DNA of 64,000 nt from PWQG01 sp050486205 (GCA_050486205.1 JBJHCW010000010.1:1-64000), one strand, 5' to 3'; positions 43,824 through 53,834 are shown, numbered from the stretch's first letter. The notes: generated by a model not told the origin, from the sequence alone. A program made the numbers and translations.

Positions 43824-44846
43824 ATGAAAAAATTCAATGTCGCCGTTGTTGGTGCCACCGGTGCAGTCGGTGAAACCCTGATCAGTATTCTGGAAGAGCG
43901 TAATTTCCCGGTGGACAAGTTGTTTCCGCTGGCCAGTGAGCGCTCTGCAGGAGCCAAAACCCTGTTTCATGGCCGTCCCGTGACCATCCAGAACCTGGCG
44001 GATTTCGATTTCTCCCAGGTCGATATCGGACTGTTCTCCGCCGGTGGCAGCATTTCGGCTGAGTACGCCGAAAAAGCTGGCAAGGCGGGTTGCGTCGTGA
44101 TCGACAACACTTCACATTTCCGTTATGACGAAGATGTGCCCCTTGTGGTGCCCGAGGTCAACCCGCAGGCTATTGCCGGTTACACGTCCCGCAACATCAT
44201 TGCCAACCCGAATTGCTCGACCATACAGATGCTGGTGGCGCTGAAGCCCATTCATGATGCAGTGGGTATTGCGCGCATCAATGTTGCAACCTATCAGGCT
44301 GTTTCCGGCACTGGCAAGCCAGCGATCGAAGAGCTCGCCGGTCAGACAGCTGCCTTGCTCAATGGCCGTCCGGTTGAGTGCAACGTGTACCCAAAACAGA
44401 TAGCATTCAATGCCTTGCCGCATATTGATGACTTTCAGGATAACGGATATACAAAGGAAGAAATGAAAATGGTGTGGGAGACACACAAGATTCTGGGTGA
44501 CGACACCATTGGTGTGAATCCGACCTGTGTCCGTATCCCTGTGTTCTATTCCCACTCGGAAGCCGTCCATATCGAGACGCGTAAACCCATCAGCGAGGAT
44601 CAGGTGCGCAAGCTGCTGAAAAAGGCGCCAGGCGTGAAGCTCATGGACAAGCGGGAGCCGGGTGGGTATCCAACACCGGTAGGCGACTCTGCTGGCAAGG
44701 ATGAGGTGTTTGTCGGGCGTATCCGCCAGGATATTTCGCATCCAAATGGCATCAACCTCTGGATTGTGGGTGACAATGTTCGAAAAGGTGCTGCACTTAA
44801 CTCAATTCAGATAGCCGAAGTGTTGATAAAAGACTACTTATCATGA
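43824..44846 (+). CDS. asd: Aspartate-semialdehyde dehydrogenase
   Basis: A 340-residue enzyme making aspartate semialdehyde for lysine, threonine, methionine and cell wall diaminopimelate. NADP site VAVVGATGAVGETLI; catalytic C131 in NPNCSTIQM; substrate-binding stretch VYPKQIAFNALPHIDDF. Because the cysteine is present it is a functional Asd, not the inactive Usg-type paralog often found at this position. The start is ATG 43824, giving MKKFNVAVVGATG. Confidence 0.95.
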   Translation: MKKFNVAVVGATGAVGETLISILEERNFPVDKLFPLASERSAGAKTLFHGRPVTIQNLADFDFSQVDIGLFSAGGSISAEYAEKAGKAGCVVIDNTSHFRYDEDVPLVVPEVNPQAIAGYTSRNIIANPNCSTIQMLVALKPIHDAVGIARINVATYQAVSGTGKPAIEELAGQTAALLNGRPVECNVYPKQIAFNALPHIDDFQDNGYTKEEMKMVWETHKILGDDTIGVNPTCVRIPVFYSHSEAVHIETRKPISEDQVRKLLKKAPGVKLMDKREPGGYPTPVGDSAGKDEVFVGRIRQDISHPNGINLWIVGDNVRKGAALNSIQIAEVLIKDYLS

Positions 44847-44977
44847 ATACTTACGGCAAATAAGTGAGCCCCAAGGAACCTCGGGCCAGGCTCGTCAAGG
44901 CGTTGCAGCATGATCAGATGGTTGCCGTTTGACGACCGCTCCGTGCCGGAGGTTCCCCAGGCGCCAAGGATCAGATC

Positions 44978-47884
44978 ATGTCAAAAACGCCCTTGAAGGC
45001 CCTGCTGGCCATTGTTGTGCTGGCAGCCACACACGCAAAGGCAGTGGGTCTGGGCGACATCACGCTGGAATCTTCGCTGAACCAGCCGCTTTCTGCCACC
45101 ATCCAGCTTACAGATACGGCAGGTGTGTCAGCGGAAGACATTGCAGTCAGCCTGGCCTCGGCGCGTGACTTTGACAGGTTCTCCCTGGATCGCCCTTATT
45201 TTCTTGACTCCATCCGCTTTGACGTAGAAACCAGTGATAGTGGGCACTATGTTCGTGTCACCAGCCGTGAGCCGGTAAGGGAGCCTTACCTGGCCTTTGT
45301 GCTGGACACCCGCTGGCCGCGTGGTCGGGTGCTGACCGAGTACACGCTGTTGCTGGATCCTCCGGCATTTTCTGGTCAGGCCGCCACTCAAGCGCCACAA
45401 CCCCCGGTTCGTGCCGAGCAGCAGTCGGTTCCGCCCACGCCAGCCGCTGCGCCAGAGAGCAGTGCCGGAGCAACCGCAAGCCCGGAGCCTGCCCCGTCTG
45501 CCGGCGCCGCGGCGCCGCGGACCGATCAACAATTTGCCAGTGCGCCTGACTCAATTACCGTATCCGAAGTTGACACACTCTGGGATATTGCACTGCGCGT
45601 TCGCCCGGACAGTTCAGTGAGCGTGCAGCAGGCCATGATCGCACTGCAGCGTGCGAATCCGGACGCCTTCATCTCGGACAACATCAATCTGGTTCGCAGC
45701 GGTGCTGTGCTTCGCGTGCCCAGCGATGCGGATCTGCGCAGCGTGACCGCCGCCGATGCAGTGGCTGAGGTCGGCCGGCAGAACCAATTGTTTGCCAACC
45801 GCCAGTCTGCGCCAGCAGCGACGCAACCACTGACTGCTGGGCCGATCAGTGCGCTTGCCAGCACCGGGCAGCCTGGCGAGCTCACGGTGGTGACTTCGGA
45901 TGAGCCTTCGGATGAGGCCTCAGCGGCAGCAACGGCTGCAGCCAGTGACAGCGCCGCACTTGATCAGGACATCCAGCGCATGGAAGACCGTCTTGCGGTA
46001 AGCCAGGAAGAGCTGGATCGGGTGGATCGCGAAAATGCGGATCTGAATGAGCGACTGGGCATGCTGCAGGAACAGATTGCGTCGGCGCAGGAGATTCTGC
46101 GTCTTCGTGACCTGGAGTTGGCGCAGTTACAGGCATCACTGGCGGAAAGCGGTGCACAGACGGCCATGAGCGAGACAGCAGGGGCCATGGATTCAGCACC
46201 TCCGCCGACGGTGACCCTGGCGCCAGAGGCCGGCATGGTTGAGCAGCTTGTCAACCGCGTGCTCAATAACCCCATACTGCTGGGCCTGGTACTTGGTCTG
46301 CTGGTGGCAATCCTTGTGTTGCTGCTGATTCGCCGCAACAAGAACCAGCAGACTGCGATGGCAGAAGATCGGGCTGATGACTTCACCGCACGAGATGAAG
46401 ATCGCGTGGCTTTCGCCGCAGCAGGCCTGGCGGCGGGCGGTGGTGCGTTAGCAACCACTACCCGGGATAATGAACCTGAAGACTCATCCGCGGAAGAAAA
46501 TGTTGACTGGATGGACGCCGCTGATGAGTCGGCTGAGACTGAAGAGCGTGAATCCAGAACGAGCGAAGAGACCGAGATCGATGCGCTGTTCGGTGTTGAC
46601 TGGGACGACAGGGACGAAGGAGAAGATGAGCAGTTTCTGCCAGGCGAAAGCAGTGATGTACTACTGCACAAGGAGCAGAACGAGGAGCTGATTGCTGAAG
46701 TTGATGCCCTGATGGCCCATCAGCAGCATGAAGAGGCGCAAGCAATCCTTCAGGATGCGATAGTTGCTGACCCCAATGACACAGCACTTCGCGTCAAGTT
46801 GCTTGAAGTCTATGCCAGTCAGGGGGACGAGACAGCTTTCCGCCTGCAGGAGTCCGAGCTGTCGCGGCTGCCGATGGATGAGCAATCGCAACAGAAACTT
46901 GAAGATTTGCGCCTCATGATGTTCTCGGCCACTCTGCTTGATCGCGAAGCGGACGCCAACCATGAAGATAAAGCTGGTGAAAACAATGATCTGGACGACA
47001 TTGATGACATCGAGCTTGAACTGGATATGGCGGCCAGCTCGGATGTTGACGACAACAAGGTATTACACGGCTCCTCACCTGATTCGGCGTCTTACACGGA
47101 TGACGACACGGATGACATCAACTTTGATCCTTTTGATGACCCGGAACAACAGTCGACTTCTACAAGCACCGTCGCCGCAGGCGAGATACCGGATGATGGC
47201 GACACAGACGCCGATGACTCGGATATTGATTTTGATTTTGACCTGGATCTTGATCTCGATGCTGAGCTGGACAGCGACGACGACGCCGACCTGGATGAAA
47301 TTTCGCTGACTGAGAAACCTGAGGCTGACGCCGAGAAGGGTGACGAGGATGATGAGGAATTCAGTTTCGATATTGATGACTTTGATCTTGATGCCCCTGC
47401 CGATGATGCAGTGAGCTCTGACAGCACAGACGATACAGGCATTGAGGAAATTGAAGCAGCAGACATAGCAGCTGAACCGGACCTGGAGCTTACGCTGGAC
47501 GATGAGGACTTTGTCCTGCCTGAGCCTGAGCCGGAGCCGGAGCCGGAGCCGGAGCTTGAGGCAAGGCCAAAGCCAGAGTCTGAGTTCGACACCGAACTCG
47601 AGCCGGAACCGGAACCTGTCCACACGACCAGCGCCCTGGATGACCTGGAGTTCACATCTGGCGCACTCACCGGTGCCACAGACACGGCTGCTTCCGAAGG
47701 CGATGACGACGAGTTCCAGTTTCTGTCGGACAGTGATGAGGCTGGCACCAAGCTGGATCTTGCACGCGCGTATATCGATATGGACGATAGCGAAGGTGCC
47801 CGGGAGATTCTTGCCGAGGTGATCGATGAAGGTACGGAAGCTCAGGTGCAACAGGCACGCGATCTGCTGGCCCGCCTTGACTGA
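44978..47884 (+). CDS. fimV: Polar landmark protein FimV/HubP
   Basis: A 968-residue membrane protein that organises the cell pole (type IV pili, flagellum, ParC-type ATPases in relatives). In order: signal peptide (about 1-22), FimV N-terminal domain (SSLNQPLSATIQL), a peptidoglycan-binding LysM (about 190-245, VDTLWDIALRVRPDSS), a coiled coil (about 328-390) and one membrane helix (about 431-452). A very acidic cytoplasmic region with TPR-like parts follows, then the conserved C-terminal KLDLARAYIDMDDSEGAREI. A Pro-Glu repeat lies near 848-860. Confidence 0.94.
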   Translation: MSKTPLKALLAIVVLAATHAKAVGLGDITLESSLNQPLSATIQLTDTAGVSAEDIAVSLASARDFDRFSLDRPYFLDSIRFDVETSDSGHYVRVTSREPVREPYLAFVLDTRWPRGRVLTEYTLLLDPPAFSGQAATQAPQPPVRAEQQSVPPTPAAAPESSAGATASPEPAPSAGAAAPRTDQQFASAPDSITVSEVDTLWDIALRVRPDSSVSVQQAMIALQRANPDAFISDNINLVRSGAVLRVPSDADLRSVTAADAVAEVGRQNQLFANRQSAPAATQPLTAGPISALASTGQPGELTVVTSDEPSDEASAAATAAASDSAALDQDIQRMEDRLAVSQEELDRVDRENADLNERLGMLQEQIASAQEILRLRDLELAQLQASLAESGAQTAMSETAGAMDSAPPPTVTLAPEAGMVEQLVNRVLNNPILLGLVLGLLVAILVLLLIRRNKNQQTAMAEDRADDFTARDEDRVAFAAAGLAAGGGALATTTRDNEPEDSSAEENVDWMDAADESAETEERESRTSEETEIDALFGVDWDDRDEGEDEQFLPGESSDVLLHKEQNEELIAEVDALMAHQQHEEAQAILQDAIVADPNDTALRVKLLEVYASQGDETAFRLQESELSRLPMDEQSQQKLEDLRLMMFSATLLDREADANHEDKAGENNDLDDIDDIELELDMAASSDVDDNKVLHGSSPDSASYTDDDTDDINFDPFDDPEQQSTSTSTVAAGEIPDDGDTDADDSDIDFDFDLDLDLDAELDSDDDADLDEISLTEKPEADAEKGDEDDEEFSFDIDDFDLDAPADDAVSSDSTDDTGIEEIEAADIAAEPDLELTLDDEDFVLPEPEPEPEPEPELEARPKPESEFDTELEPEPEPVHTTSALDDLEFTSGALTGATDTAASEGDDDEFQFLSDSDEAGTKLDLARAYIDMDDSEGAREILAEVIDEGTEAQVQQARDLLARLD
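47522..47560 (+). repeat. GAGCCG hexanucleotide repeat in fimV
   Basis: A run of six-base units, GAGCCG with small variations, encoding alternating Pro and Glu. Copy number could vary without frameshift. It is part of the disordered acidic cytoplasmic linker. Confidence 0.85.
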
Positions 47885-47931
47885 CGGTCCACTCTTGCCT
47901 GGTTACTGAATCTGGGTCACGGAATCTGATT

Positions 47932-48732
47932 GTGTCTGAACGAATTGCCTTGTGTGTGGAATATGATGGCGCTGCATTTCATGGTTGGCAGCGACAGGCC
48001 TCACCCTTGCTGCCAACAGTTCAATCAGCACTGGAAAAGGCGCTCTCCGCCATAGCAGATACTGCGATTTCCATTTCCTGCGCTGGTCGAACCGATACCG
48101 GCGTGCACGCCACCGGTCAGGTCATTCATTTTGATGCACCCATTGATCGTGGCGAAAAAGCCTGGCTTATGGGGACCAACAGTCTGCTGCCAGCCAGTGT
48201 GCGCGTGCAATGGGCAAAAACGGTTGATGCCCGCTTTCATGCACGCTTCTCGGCAACCGAGCGTCGCTACCGATATGTCATTCATTGTCATGCAGTCGCT
48301 CCGGCCTTGATGCGCGGACAACTGACGCACAGTCGCGTGCCGCTGGATGCGGTTGCCATGCACGAAGCCGGCAAGGCGCTGATTGGTGAACATGACTTCA
48401 GTGCGTTCCGGGCCGCAGGCTGCCAGTCGCGTACACCGTGGCGTCACGTCAGCCAGCTTCAGGTATACAGGCGTGGCAACTTTCTGGTCATCGATATACG
48501 GGCAAACGCGTTCCTGCAGCATATGGTCCGGAACATCGCCGGGTCACTGATGGCTGTTGGCCGCGGTGAGCAACCGCTCCACTGGTTGGCTGAGCTGCTG
48601 AGCGGTCGCGATCGGACGAAGGCGGCTGCAACAGCCAGTCCTGCAGGCCTCTATCTGGTGTCGGTAGGCTATCCGGCTGAATACGGCTTGCCGGTTACAC
48701 CGCAAGGGCCGTGTTTTCTCGGTGACATGTGA
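47932..48732 (+). CDS. truA: tRNA pseudouridine(38-40) synthase TruA
   Basis: A 266-residue pseudouridine synthase for the anticodon stem. Catalytic D55 lies in CAGRTDTGVHATGQV; YDGAAFHGWQRQ and ANAFLQHMVRNIAGSL are further family motifs. The start is GTG 47932 with only a weak upstream site (CGGA). It lies 47 nt after fimV, the usual order in Pseudomonas. Confidence 0.95.
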   Translation: MSERIALCVEYDGAAFHGWQRQASPLLPTVQSALEKALSAIADTAISISCAGRTDTGVHATGQVIHFDAPIDRGEKAWLMGTNSLLPASVRVQWAKTVDARFHARFSATERRYRYVIHCHAVAPALMRGQLTHSRVPLDAVAMHEAGKALIGEHDFSAFRAAGCQSRTPWRHVSQLQVYRRGNFLVIDIRANAFLQHMVRNIAGSLMAVGRGEQPLHWLAELLSGRDRTKAAATASPAGLYLVSVGYPAEYGLPVTPQGPCFLGDM

Positions 48733-48759
48733 ATCAGGCCGAATTTCCTGTGCAGTATC

Positions 48760-48768
48760 TGTTAAAAT
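48760..48768 (+). promoter_or_regulatory. Extended -10 promoter before trpF
   Basis: TGTTAAAAT (TGn plus TAAAAT) about 67 nt before the trpF GTG. No convincing -35 was seen. The leader contains two CTGCAG palindromes but no run of Trp codons or paired attenuator stems. Confidence 0.45.
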
Positions 48769-48835
48769 TCCCGTTTTTCGTTTTGTGCCTGTCTGCAGTG
48801 TCTGTCTGCAGAGCGTGTATTGGGAGGGCTTCCGT

Positions 48836-49483
48836 GTGAGCAGAGTGCGGGTCAAAGTATGCGGCATCACCCGGCCGGAGGATGCAATCCTGGCGTCCCG
48901 GTCTGGCGCTGATGCCATTGGCCTGGTGTTTTACGGGAAGAGTCAGCGCTGTGTTGATGTCGAGCAGGCAAAGGCCATTCGTGCCGCATTGCCCGCGTTT
49001 GTTTCCCTGGTGGCCCTGTTCGTGAACCCTGCCGTTGCACAGGTCCGTGAATTACTCGATTCGCTGGCCATTGATTGCCTGCAGTTTCACGGGGATGAAT
49101 CACCTGATTTTTGTGCTCAGTTTGCACATCCTTACATGAAAGCCCTCAGGGTACGGGACAACTCGAACCCATTACCAGAACTGGAGCGCTATGCCGGTGC
49201 CAGTGCCATCCTGCTGGACAGTTTTGATCCCGCGCTGGCAGGCGGCACGGGCAAAACCTTTGACTGGTCGATCGCCAGTCGGTGCGTTGCAGGCACCAGC
49301 CAGGCCATAGTGCTGGCCGGAGGGCTGACATCGGACAATGTGGTTCAGGCTATCGAGCAGGTCCGCCCGTGGGCGGTGGACGTAAGCAGTGGCGTGGAAA
49401 GTGAGCCCGGCATCAAATGCCGGAAGCGTATGAGTGAATTCTTCAACGAGGTATATCGTGTCCAATCTGCAGCAGCAATTTGA
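48836..49483 (+). CDS. trpF: Phosphoribosylanthranilate isomerase
   Basis: A 215-residue TIM-barrel enzyme of tryptophan synthesis. KVCGITRPEDAILA carries the catalytic cysteine, LQFHGDES and ILLDSF the middle strands, and AVDVSSGVESEPGIK the phosphate site and catalytic aspartate. The start is GTG 48836, with GGGAGG eight bases upstream. It overlaps trpB by 26 nt. trpE, trpG, trpD and trpC are not in the window. Confidence 0.94.
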   Translation: MSRVRVKVCGITRPEDAILASRSGADAIGLVFYGKSQRCVDVEQAKAIRAALPAFVSLVALFVNPAVAQVRELLDSLAIDCLQFHGDESPDFCAQFAHPYMKALRVRDNSNPLPELERYAGASAILLDSFDPALAGGTGKTFDWSIASRCVAGTSQAIVLAGGLTSDNVVQAIEQVRPWAVDVSSGVESEPGIKCRKRMSEFFNEVYRVQSAAAI

Positions 49484-50669
49484 TGGTCCCGATGCCAGTG
49501 GGCACTTCGGTCCCTATGGTGGCATTTTTGTAGGCGAAACGCTGATGGCAGCGGTGGAAGAGCTGGACCAGCTTTACACCAGGTTGTCCCGGGATCCCGA
49601 GTTCTGGCGCACCTTCGATGCTGATCTGGCGGATTACGTCGGCAGACCTTCACCGCTGTACCTCGCCGAGCGGCTGACCAGCAAATACGCTGGTGCCCGA
49701 ATTGTGCTCAAGCGCGAAGATCTCAACCATACCGGCGCGCACAAGATCAACAACACCATCGGGCAGGCATTGCTGGCCAAGTTCATGGGCAAGCAGCGCA
49801 TCATAGCCGAGACCGGCGCCGGTCAGCATGGCGTTGCCACCGCAACCGTTGCTGCACGACTTGGACTGGAGTGCCATGTCTATATGGGCGCTGAGGATGT
49901 CCAGCGTCAGGCAGCCAACGTGTTCCGGATGAAATTGCTTGGCGCTAACGTGGTGGCGGTGGAAAGTGGTTCGCGCACTCTCAAGGACGCCATGAATGAG
50001 GCGTTGAGAGACTGGGCCACCAACGTTGACAATACTTACTACATTATTGGTACGGTGGCCGGTCCGCACCCGTATCCCAGGTTGGTACGCGACTTTCAAT
50101 GTGTCATTGGCCGCGAGGCCCGCGAGCAGTCACTGGCCAAATACGGCGTCCTGCCTGACGCGCTGGTGGCTTGTGTCGGCGGTGGCTCCAATGCCATTGG
50201 CCTGTTTCATCCCTTTCTGTCCGATACCGGGGTGAAGATGTACGGTGTCGAGGCCGGGGGGGATGGCGTTGATACGGGGCGCCATGCTGCACCGCTGAGC
50301 GCCGGGCGACCCGGTGTATTGCACGGTAATCGCACTTACCTCATGAGCAGTGATGATGGCCAGATTCTGGCCACTCATTCGGTATCGGCAGGGCTGGATT
50401 ATCCGGGCGTTGGACCGGAACATGCCTGGCTCAAGGATATCAAGCGAGTGGACTATGTCTCGGTGACCGATCAGGAGGCGCTGGATGCTTTCCGCGAGCT
50501 GACTCGTATGGAAGGCATCATTCCCGCCCTGGAATCAGCGCATGCGCTGGCCTATGCAGGCAAGCTTGCCGCCACTCTGTCGCCGGAACAGATTGTCATG
50601 GTCAATCTTTCCGGTCGCGGTGACAAGGACATACATACGGTTGCTGAAATAGATGGCATCACGTTGTGA
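49458..50669 (+). CDS. trpB: Tryptophan synthase beta subunit
   Basis: A 403-residue PLP enzyme joining indole and serine. K96 in HTGAHKINN is the PLP lysine; ETGAGQHGVA and CVGGGSNAIGLF bind the cofactor. The start is GTG 49458, with GAGG eight bases upstream. A GTG at 49434 is the alternative. It lies inside the trpF end, so it is translationally coupled. It channels indole from TrpA, encoded 31 nt downstream. Confidence 0.96.
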   Translation: MSNLQQQFDGPDASGHFGPYGGIFVGETLMAAVEELDQLYTRLSRDPEFWRTFDADLADYVGRPSPLYLAERLTSKYAGARIVLKREDLNHTGAHKINNTIGQALLAKFMGKQRIIAETGAGQHGVATATVAARLGLECHVYMGAEDVQRQAANVFRMKLLGANVVAVESGSRTLKDAMNEALRDWATNVDNTYYIIGTVAGPHPYPRLVRDFQCVIGREAREQSLAKYGVLPDALVACVGGGSNAIGLFHPFLSDTGVKMYGVEAGGDGVDTGRHAAPLSAGRPGVLHGNRTYLMSSDDGQILATHSVSAGLDYPGVGPEHAWLKDIKRVDYVSVTDQEALDAFRELTRMEGIIPALESAHALAYAGKLAATLSPEQIVMVNLSGRGDKDIHTVAEIDGITL

Positions 50670-50700
50670 TGGTGAGACTCAAGATCAAGGACTACAGGAC

Positions 50701-51543
50701 ATGACCCAGGCTAGCGCCCAGACAGGGACCCGAATACAGACAGTGCTGGACAACGCAAGAAAACAGGGCCGCAAGGCCCTGATTCCCTACATTGTGGCCG
50801 GGGACCCGGACGCCGCCACCACCGTGAGTCTGATGCACTCCCTGGTGGCGCAGGGCGCCGATATCATCGAACTGGGTGTGCCCTTCAGTGATCCTTCTTC
50901 CGACGGTCCTGTCATCCAGCTTGGCGGTGAGCGTGCGCTGGCGGCAGGCATGACATTGTCTGGCGTGCTGAAAGTGGTCAGCACATTCCGTGAAGTGGAC
51001 AGCGACACACCCGTTGTGCTGATGGGGTATCTCAATCCAGTGGAGTCCATGGGTTATCAGCGCTTTGCCGAGCGTGCAGCCGCCGCTGGTGTGGACGGCG
51101 TGTTGATGGTGGACCTGCCGGTACCTGAAGCATCCGAGTGGCTGAAAATCCTTGAGGCACAAGGTCTGGATACAGTGTTCCTGGTGGCCCCGACGACACA
51201 CCCGGCGCGTCTCGATACCATCTGCAAGTATTCAACCGGATATATCTATTATGTGTCACTCAAAGGTGTCACCGGCGCGGCCATCACTGATCACGGTGAT
51301 ATCCAGCAACGCATTTCCGAGCTCAGGGCCAGAACCCGTCAGCCGATCGTGGTGGGTTTTGGCATCAAGGATGAAGCCAGTGCCGTCGCCATGGCCGGAC
51401 TGGGTGATGGCGTGATTGTCGGCAGTGCTCTGGTGTCCCGGATTGCACGCTTCAGCGAGCCGGACGCCGACATATCGTCCGACAGTATCCGGGATGCAGT
51501 GTCGCTGATCGCGCGCATACGCAAGGCACTGGACGAAATGTAG
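50701..51543 (+). CDS. trpA: Tryptophan synthase alpha subunit
   Basis: A 280-residue TIM-barrel enzyme that splits indole-glycerol phosphate. Catalytic E57 (IIELGVPFSDP) and D68 (SSDGP) are present; YYVSLKGVTGA and PIVVGFGIKDE form the phosphate site. The start is ATG 50701, with AGGAC upstream. The usual PLADG loop reads PSSDG here, a mild change that keeps the aspartate. Confidence 0.96.
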   Translation: MTQASAQTGTRIQTVLDNARKQGRKALIPYIVAGDPDAATTVSLMHSLVAQGADIIELGVPFSDPSSDGPVIQLGGERALAAGMTLSGVLKVVSTFREVDSDTPVVLMGYLNPVESMGYQRFAERAAAAGVDGVLMVDLPVPEASEWLKILEAQGLDTVFLVAPTTHPARLDTICKYSTGYIYYVSLKGVTGAAITDHGDIQQRISELRARTRQPIVVGFGIKDEASAVAMAGLGDGVIVGSALVSRIARFSEPDADISSDSIRDAVSLIARIRKALDEM

Positions 51544-51552
51544 TGATAGAAT
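51544..51552 (+). promoter_or_regulatory. Extended -10 promoter before accD
   Basis: TGATAGAAT (TGn plus TAGAAT) starts at the trpA stop codon and lies 44 nt before accD. No clear -35 was seen. It could give accD-folC expression independent of trp. Confidence 0.45.
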
Positions 51553-51596
51553 ACCCGCAATTGGCTCCCTAAAGGATTGAATTCAGGAAAGTCTCT

Positions 51597-52472
51597 ATGA
51601 GTTGGATAAACAAGATCCTGCCGTCTATCGGTGGTACTGGTCCCGGCAACAATGGCAAACAGAAGTCCAGTGTGCCGGAAGGATTGTGGAAGAAGTGCCC
51701 ACGCTGCGAAGCGGTTCTTTACCGGCCCGATCTGGAACGTAATCTGGATGTATGCCCAAAGTGTGATCATCACCTGCGAATTACGGCAAGGCGCCGTCTG
51801 GAGCTTTTCCTGGACCCGGGTGAACCGCAGGAACTGTTTGTTGATGTGGAACCTGTGGATATCCTGAAATTCAAGGATCTGAAAAAGTACAAGGACCGCC
51901 TGGCAGCGGCCCAGAAGAGCACTGGCGAAAAAGACGCGCTGATCGTTGTGCGCGGTCAGGTCAAGGGCACCGAAATGGTAGTGGCAGCCTTTGAGTTCGG
52001 TTTCATTGGCGGCTCCATGGGCGCTGTGGTGGGTGAAAAGTTCGTCCGGGCTGTGGATGTATGCATCGACGAAGGTCTGCCACTGGTCTGTTTCTCCACC
52101 AGCGGTGGCGCGCGTATGCAGGAAGCGCTGGTGTCATTGATGCAGATGGCCAAGACATCGGCTGCGCTTGCGCGACTCAGGCAACATGGTATTCCTTTCA
52201 TTTCGGTGTTGATTGATCCGGTTTATGGTGGTGTGTCTGCCAGTCTGGCCATGTTGGGCGATATCAATATTGCAGAACCCAATGCGCTGGTGGGATTCAC
52301 CGGACCCGATGTGATCCGCCAGACGGTTCGTGTGAAACTGCCGGACGGTTTCCAGCGCAGTGAATTTCTGCTCGAGCATGGTGCCATCGACATGATTGTT
52401 CACCGCCGGGACCTGCGCGACCGTGTACAGGGCCTGGCCGGCAAGCTCATGCAATTGCCGCCCGTGGCCTGA
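51597..52472 (+). CDS. accD: Acetyl-CoA carboxylase carboxyltransferase subunit beta
   Basis: A 291-residue subunit of the carboxyltransferase that makes malonyl-CoA with AccA. The N-terminal zinc ribbon has C34, C37, C53 and C56 (KKCPRCEAV; DVCPKCDHH). The crotonase-like core shows FGFIGGSMGAVVGEK, STSGGARMQEALVSLMQM and the DPVYGGVSAS loop. The length is typical. folC follows 12 nt later. Confidence 0.97.
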   Translation: MSWINKILPSIGGTGPGNNGKQKSSVPEGLWKKCPRCEAVLYRPDLERNLDVCPKCDHHLRITARRRLELFLDPGEPQELFVDVEPVDILKFKDLKKYKDRLAAAQKSTGEKDALIVVRGQVKGTEMVVAAFEFGFIGGSMGAVVGEKFVRAVDVCIDEGLPLVCFSTSGGARMQEALVSLMQMAKTSAALARLRQHGIPFISVLIDPVYGGVSASLAMLGDINIAEPNALVGFTGPDVIRQTVRVKLPDGFQRSEFLLEHGAIDMIVHRRDLRDRVQGLAGKLMQLPPVA

Positions 52473-52484
52473 GCAGGAACGCCG

Positions 52485-53801
52485 ATGAGCAGGGATCAGG
52501 CTCACTTGGACCTGCCTCACATGAACCTTGATCAGTGGCTTGACAGAATCCAGCAGCTTCATCCCCGTGAGATCGACATGTCCCTGGACCGTGTGCGTCT
52601 GGTGGCCGGGCGTATGGGCCTGCTGGGGCTTTCGGACATGCCGGTCGTCTCCGTTGCCGGTACCAACGGCAAGGGATCCTGCGTGGCAACCGTGACTGCC
52701 TTGCTCATCGCGTCGGGCCATCGTGTGGGTACCTTCACTTCTCCACATCTGCTTGATTACAACGAACGCATCTGTGTTGATGGTTCGCCCGCCAGCGATG
52801 ACGTGATTGTTGCCGCTTTTGAGCATATCGAACGCCACCGCGGTGATGTGCAGTTGACCTACTTTGAGTTTGGCACCCTGGCGGCGTTTTGTGTGTTTGA
52901 ATCAGCCGGTGTCGATGCGCTGGTCCTGGAAGTGGGGCTTGGCGGTCGCCTGGATGCGGTCAACATCATCGATGCCAGTGTTGCGGTGATCAGCAGTATT
53001 GATCTTGATCATCAGGAATGGCTGGGTGATACACGCGAGTTGATTGCACTGGAGAAGGCCGGCATCTTCCGACCCGGCATACCTGTTGTCTGTGCTGATC
53101 CGGATCCGCCCGAAACCCTGTTTGCCGCTGCAGTGGCAATGTCCTGTCCGTTTTACCTGCTGGGGCGGGACTTCAGCGCAAAGGACGAAACCGGCCAGCC
53201 CGGGCGTTGGTGCTGGCAGGGCCAGGACGGGCAGGGTGGCACGCGAGTTGTCCACGGCCTGGCTGACAGTGGCCTGCTGCGTTCCAATATTGCCGCTGGC
53301 CTGCAGGCCGTGCTGCTGTTGCCGCTGCCGGTCCGGTTTGATGCCGTGCCTGGCGTGGTCAGCCAGCTCTCCCTGCCGGGTCGTCAGAGCGTCCGGGAGA
53401 TCGCCCGGCGTCGATGGTTACTTGATGTGTCACACAATCCCCATGCGGCGGCGCAGCTGGCCAGGCGGATCCACAGCGAACGTGAGGCGGGGCGGCGCAT
53501 TCATCTGATACTGGCCATGATGCGTGACAAGGATGTGGACGGTTACATTCGCGCCTTAGAATCCGAAGTGGATTTCTGGTATATTGCGCAGGTCAATCTG
53601 GCGCGATGTATGGGTGCGGACGACCTGCTGCATCAGCTTGTTGAGGCGGGAGTTGATCCTGAACATCATTCCGGTCCCTACAGCAGCGTCGCAGATGCCT
53701 GTCTTGATGCTTGTAGCCGCGCAAGCGAGGATGACACAATTGTTGTATGCGGTTCGTTCTTTACCGTTTCAGATGCCATGCGATGGCTGGCTCAACGGTA
53801 A
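52485..53801 (+). CDS. folC: Bifunctional dihydrofolate/folylpolyglutamate synthase FolC
   Basis: A 438-residue Mur-ligase-fold enzyme. The ATP loop VSVAGTNGKGSCVATV, the TFTSPHLLDYNERI segment, LEVGLGGRLDAVN and ISSIDLDHQEWLG are all family marks. The C-terminal domain includes LLDVSHNPHAA. It makes dihydrofolate from dihydropteroate and adds glutamates. It is in the accD-folC-SPOR-cvpA-purF string common to gammaproteobacteria. Confidence 0.95.
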   Translation: MSRDQAHLDLPHMNLDQWLDRIQQLHPREIDMSLDRVRLVAGRMGLLGLSDMPVVSVAGTNGKGSCVATVTALLIASGHRVGTFTSPHLLDYNERICVDGSPASDDVIVAAFEHIERHRGDVQLTYFEFGTLAAFCVFESAGVDALVLEVGLGGRLDAVNIIDASVAVISSIDLDHQEWLGDTRELIALEKAGIFRPGIPVVCADPDPPETLFAAAVAMSCPFYLLGRDFSAKDETGQPGRWCWQGQDGQGGTRVVHGLADSGLLRSNIAAGLQAVLLLPLPVRFDAVPGVVSQLSLPGRQSVREIARRRWLLDVSHNPHAAAQLARRIHSEREAGRRIHLILAMMRDKDVDGYIRALESEVDFWYIAQVNLARCMGADDLLHQLVEAGVDPEHHSGPYSSVADACLDACSRASEDDTIVVCGSFFTVSDAMRWLAQR

Positions 53802-53834
53802 CCACCCCATGGCAGCGCTGAAGAGGCCAAAAGC

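Noticed and set aside
44875..44956. GGAACCTC / GAGGTTCC inverted repeat upstream of fimV
   Set aside because: The 8-bp arms are separated by 66 nt with a mismatch beyond; too weak to call a regulatory hairpin.
47075..47851. Minus-strand frame opposite the acidic region of fimV with Leu/Arg repeats
   Set aside because: The repeats are the complement of the Pro-Glu and Asp-rich codons of fimV.
48769..48835. Possible tryptophan attenuator in the trpF leader
   Set aside because: Two CTGCAG palindromes are present but there is no leader peptide with Trp codons and no competing stem pair or T-run.
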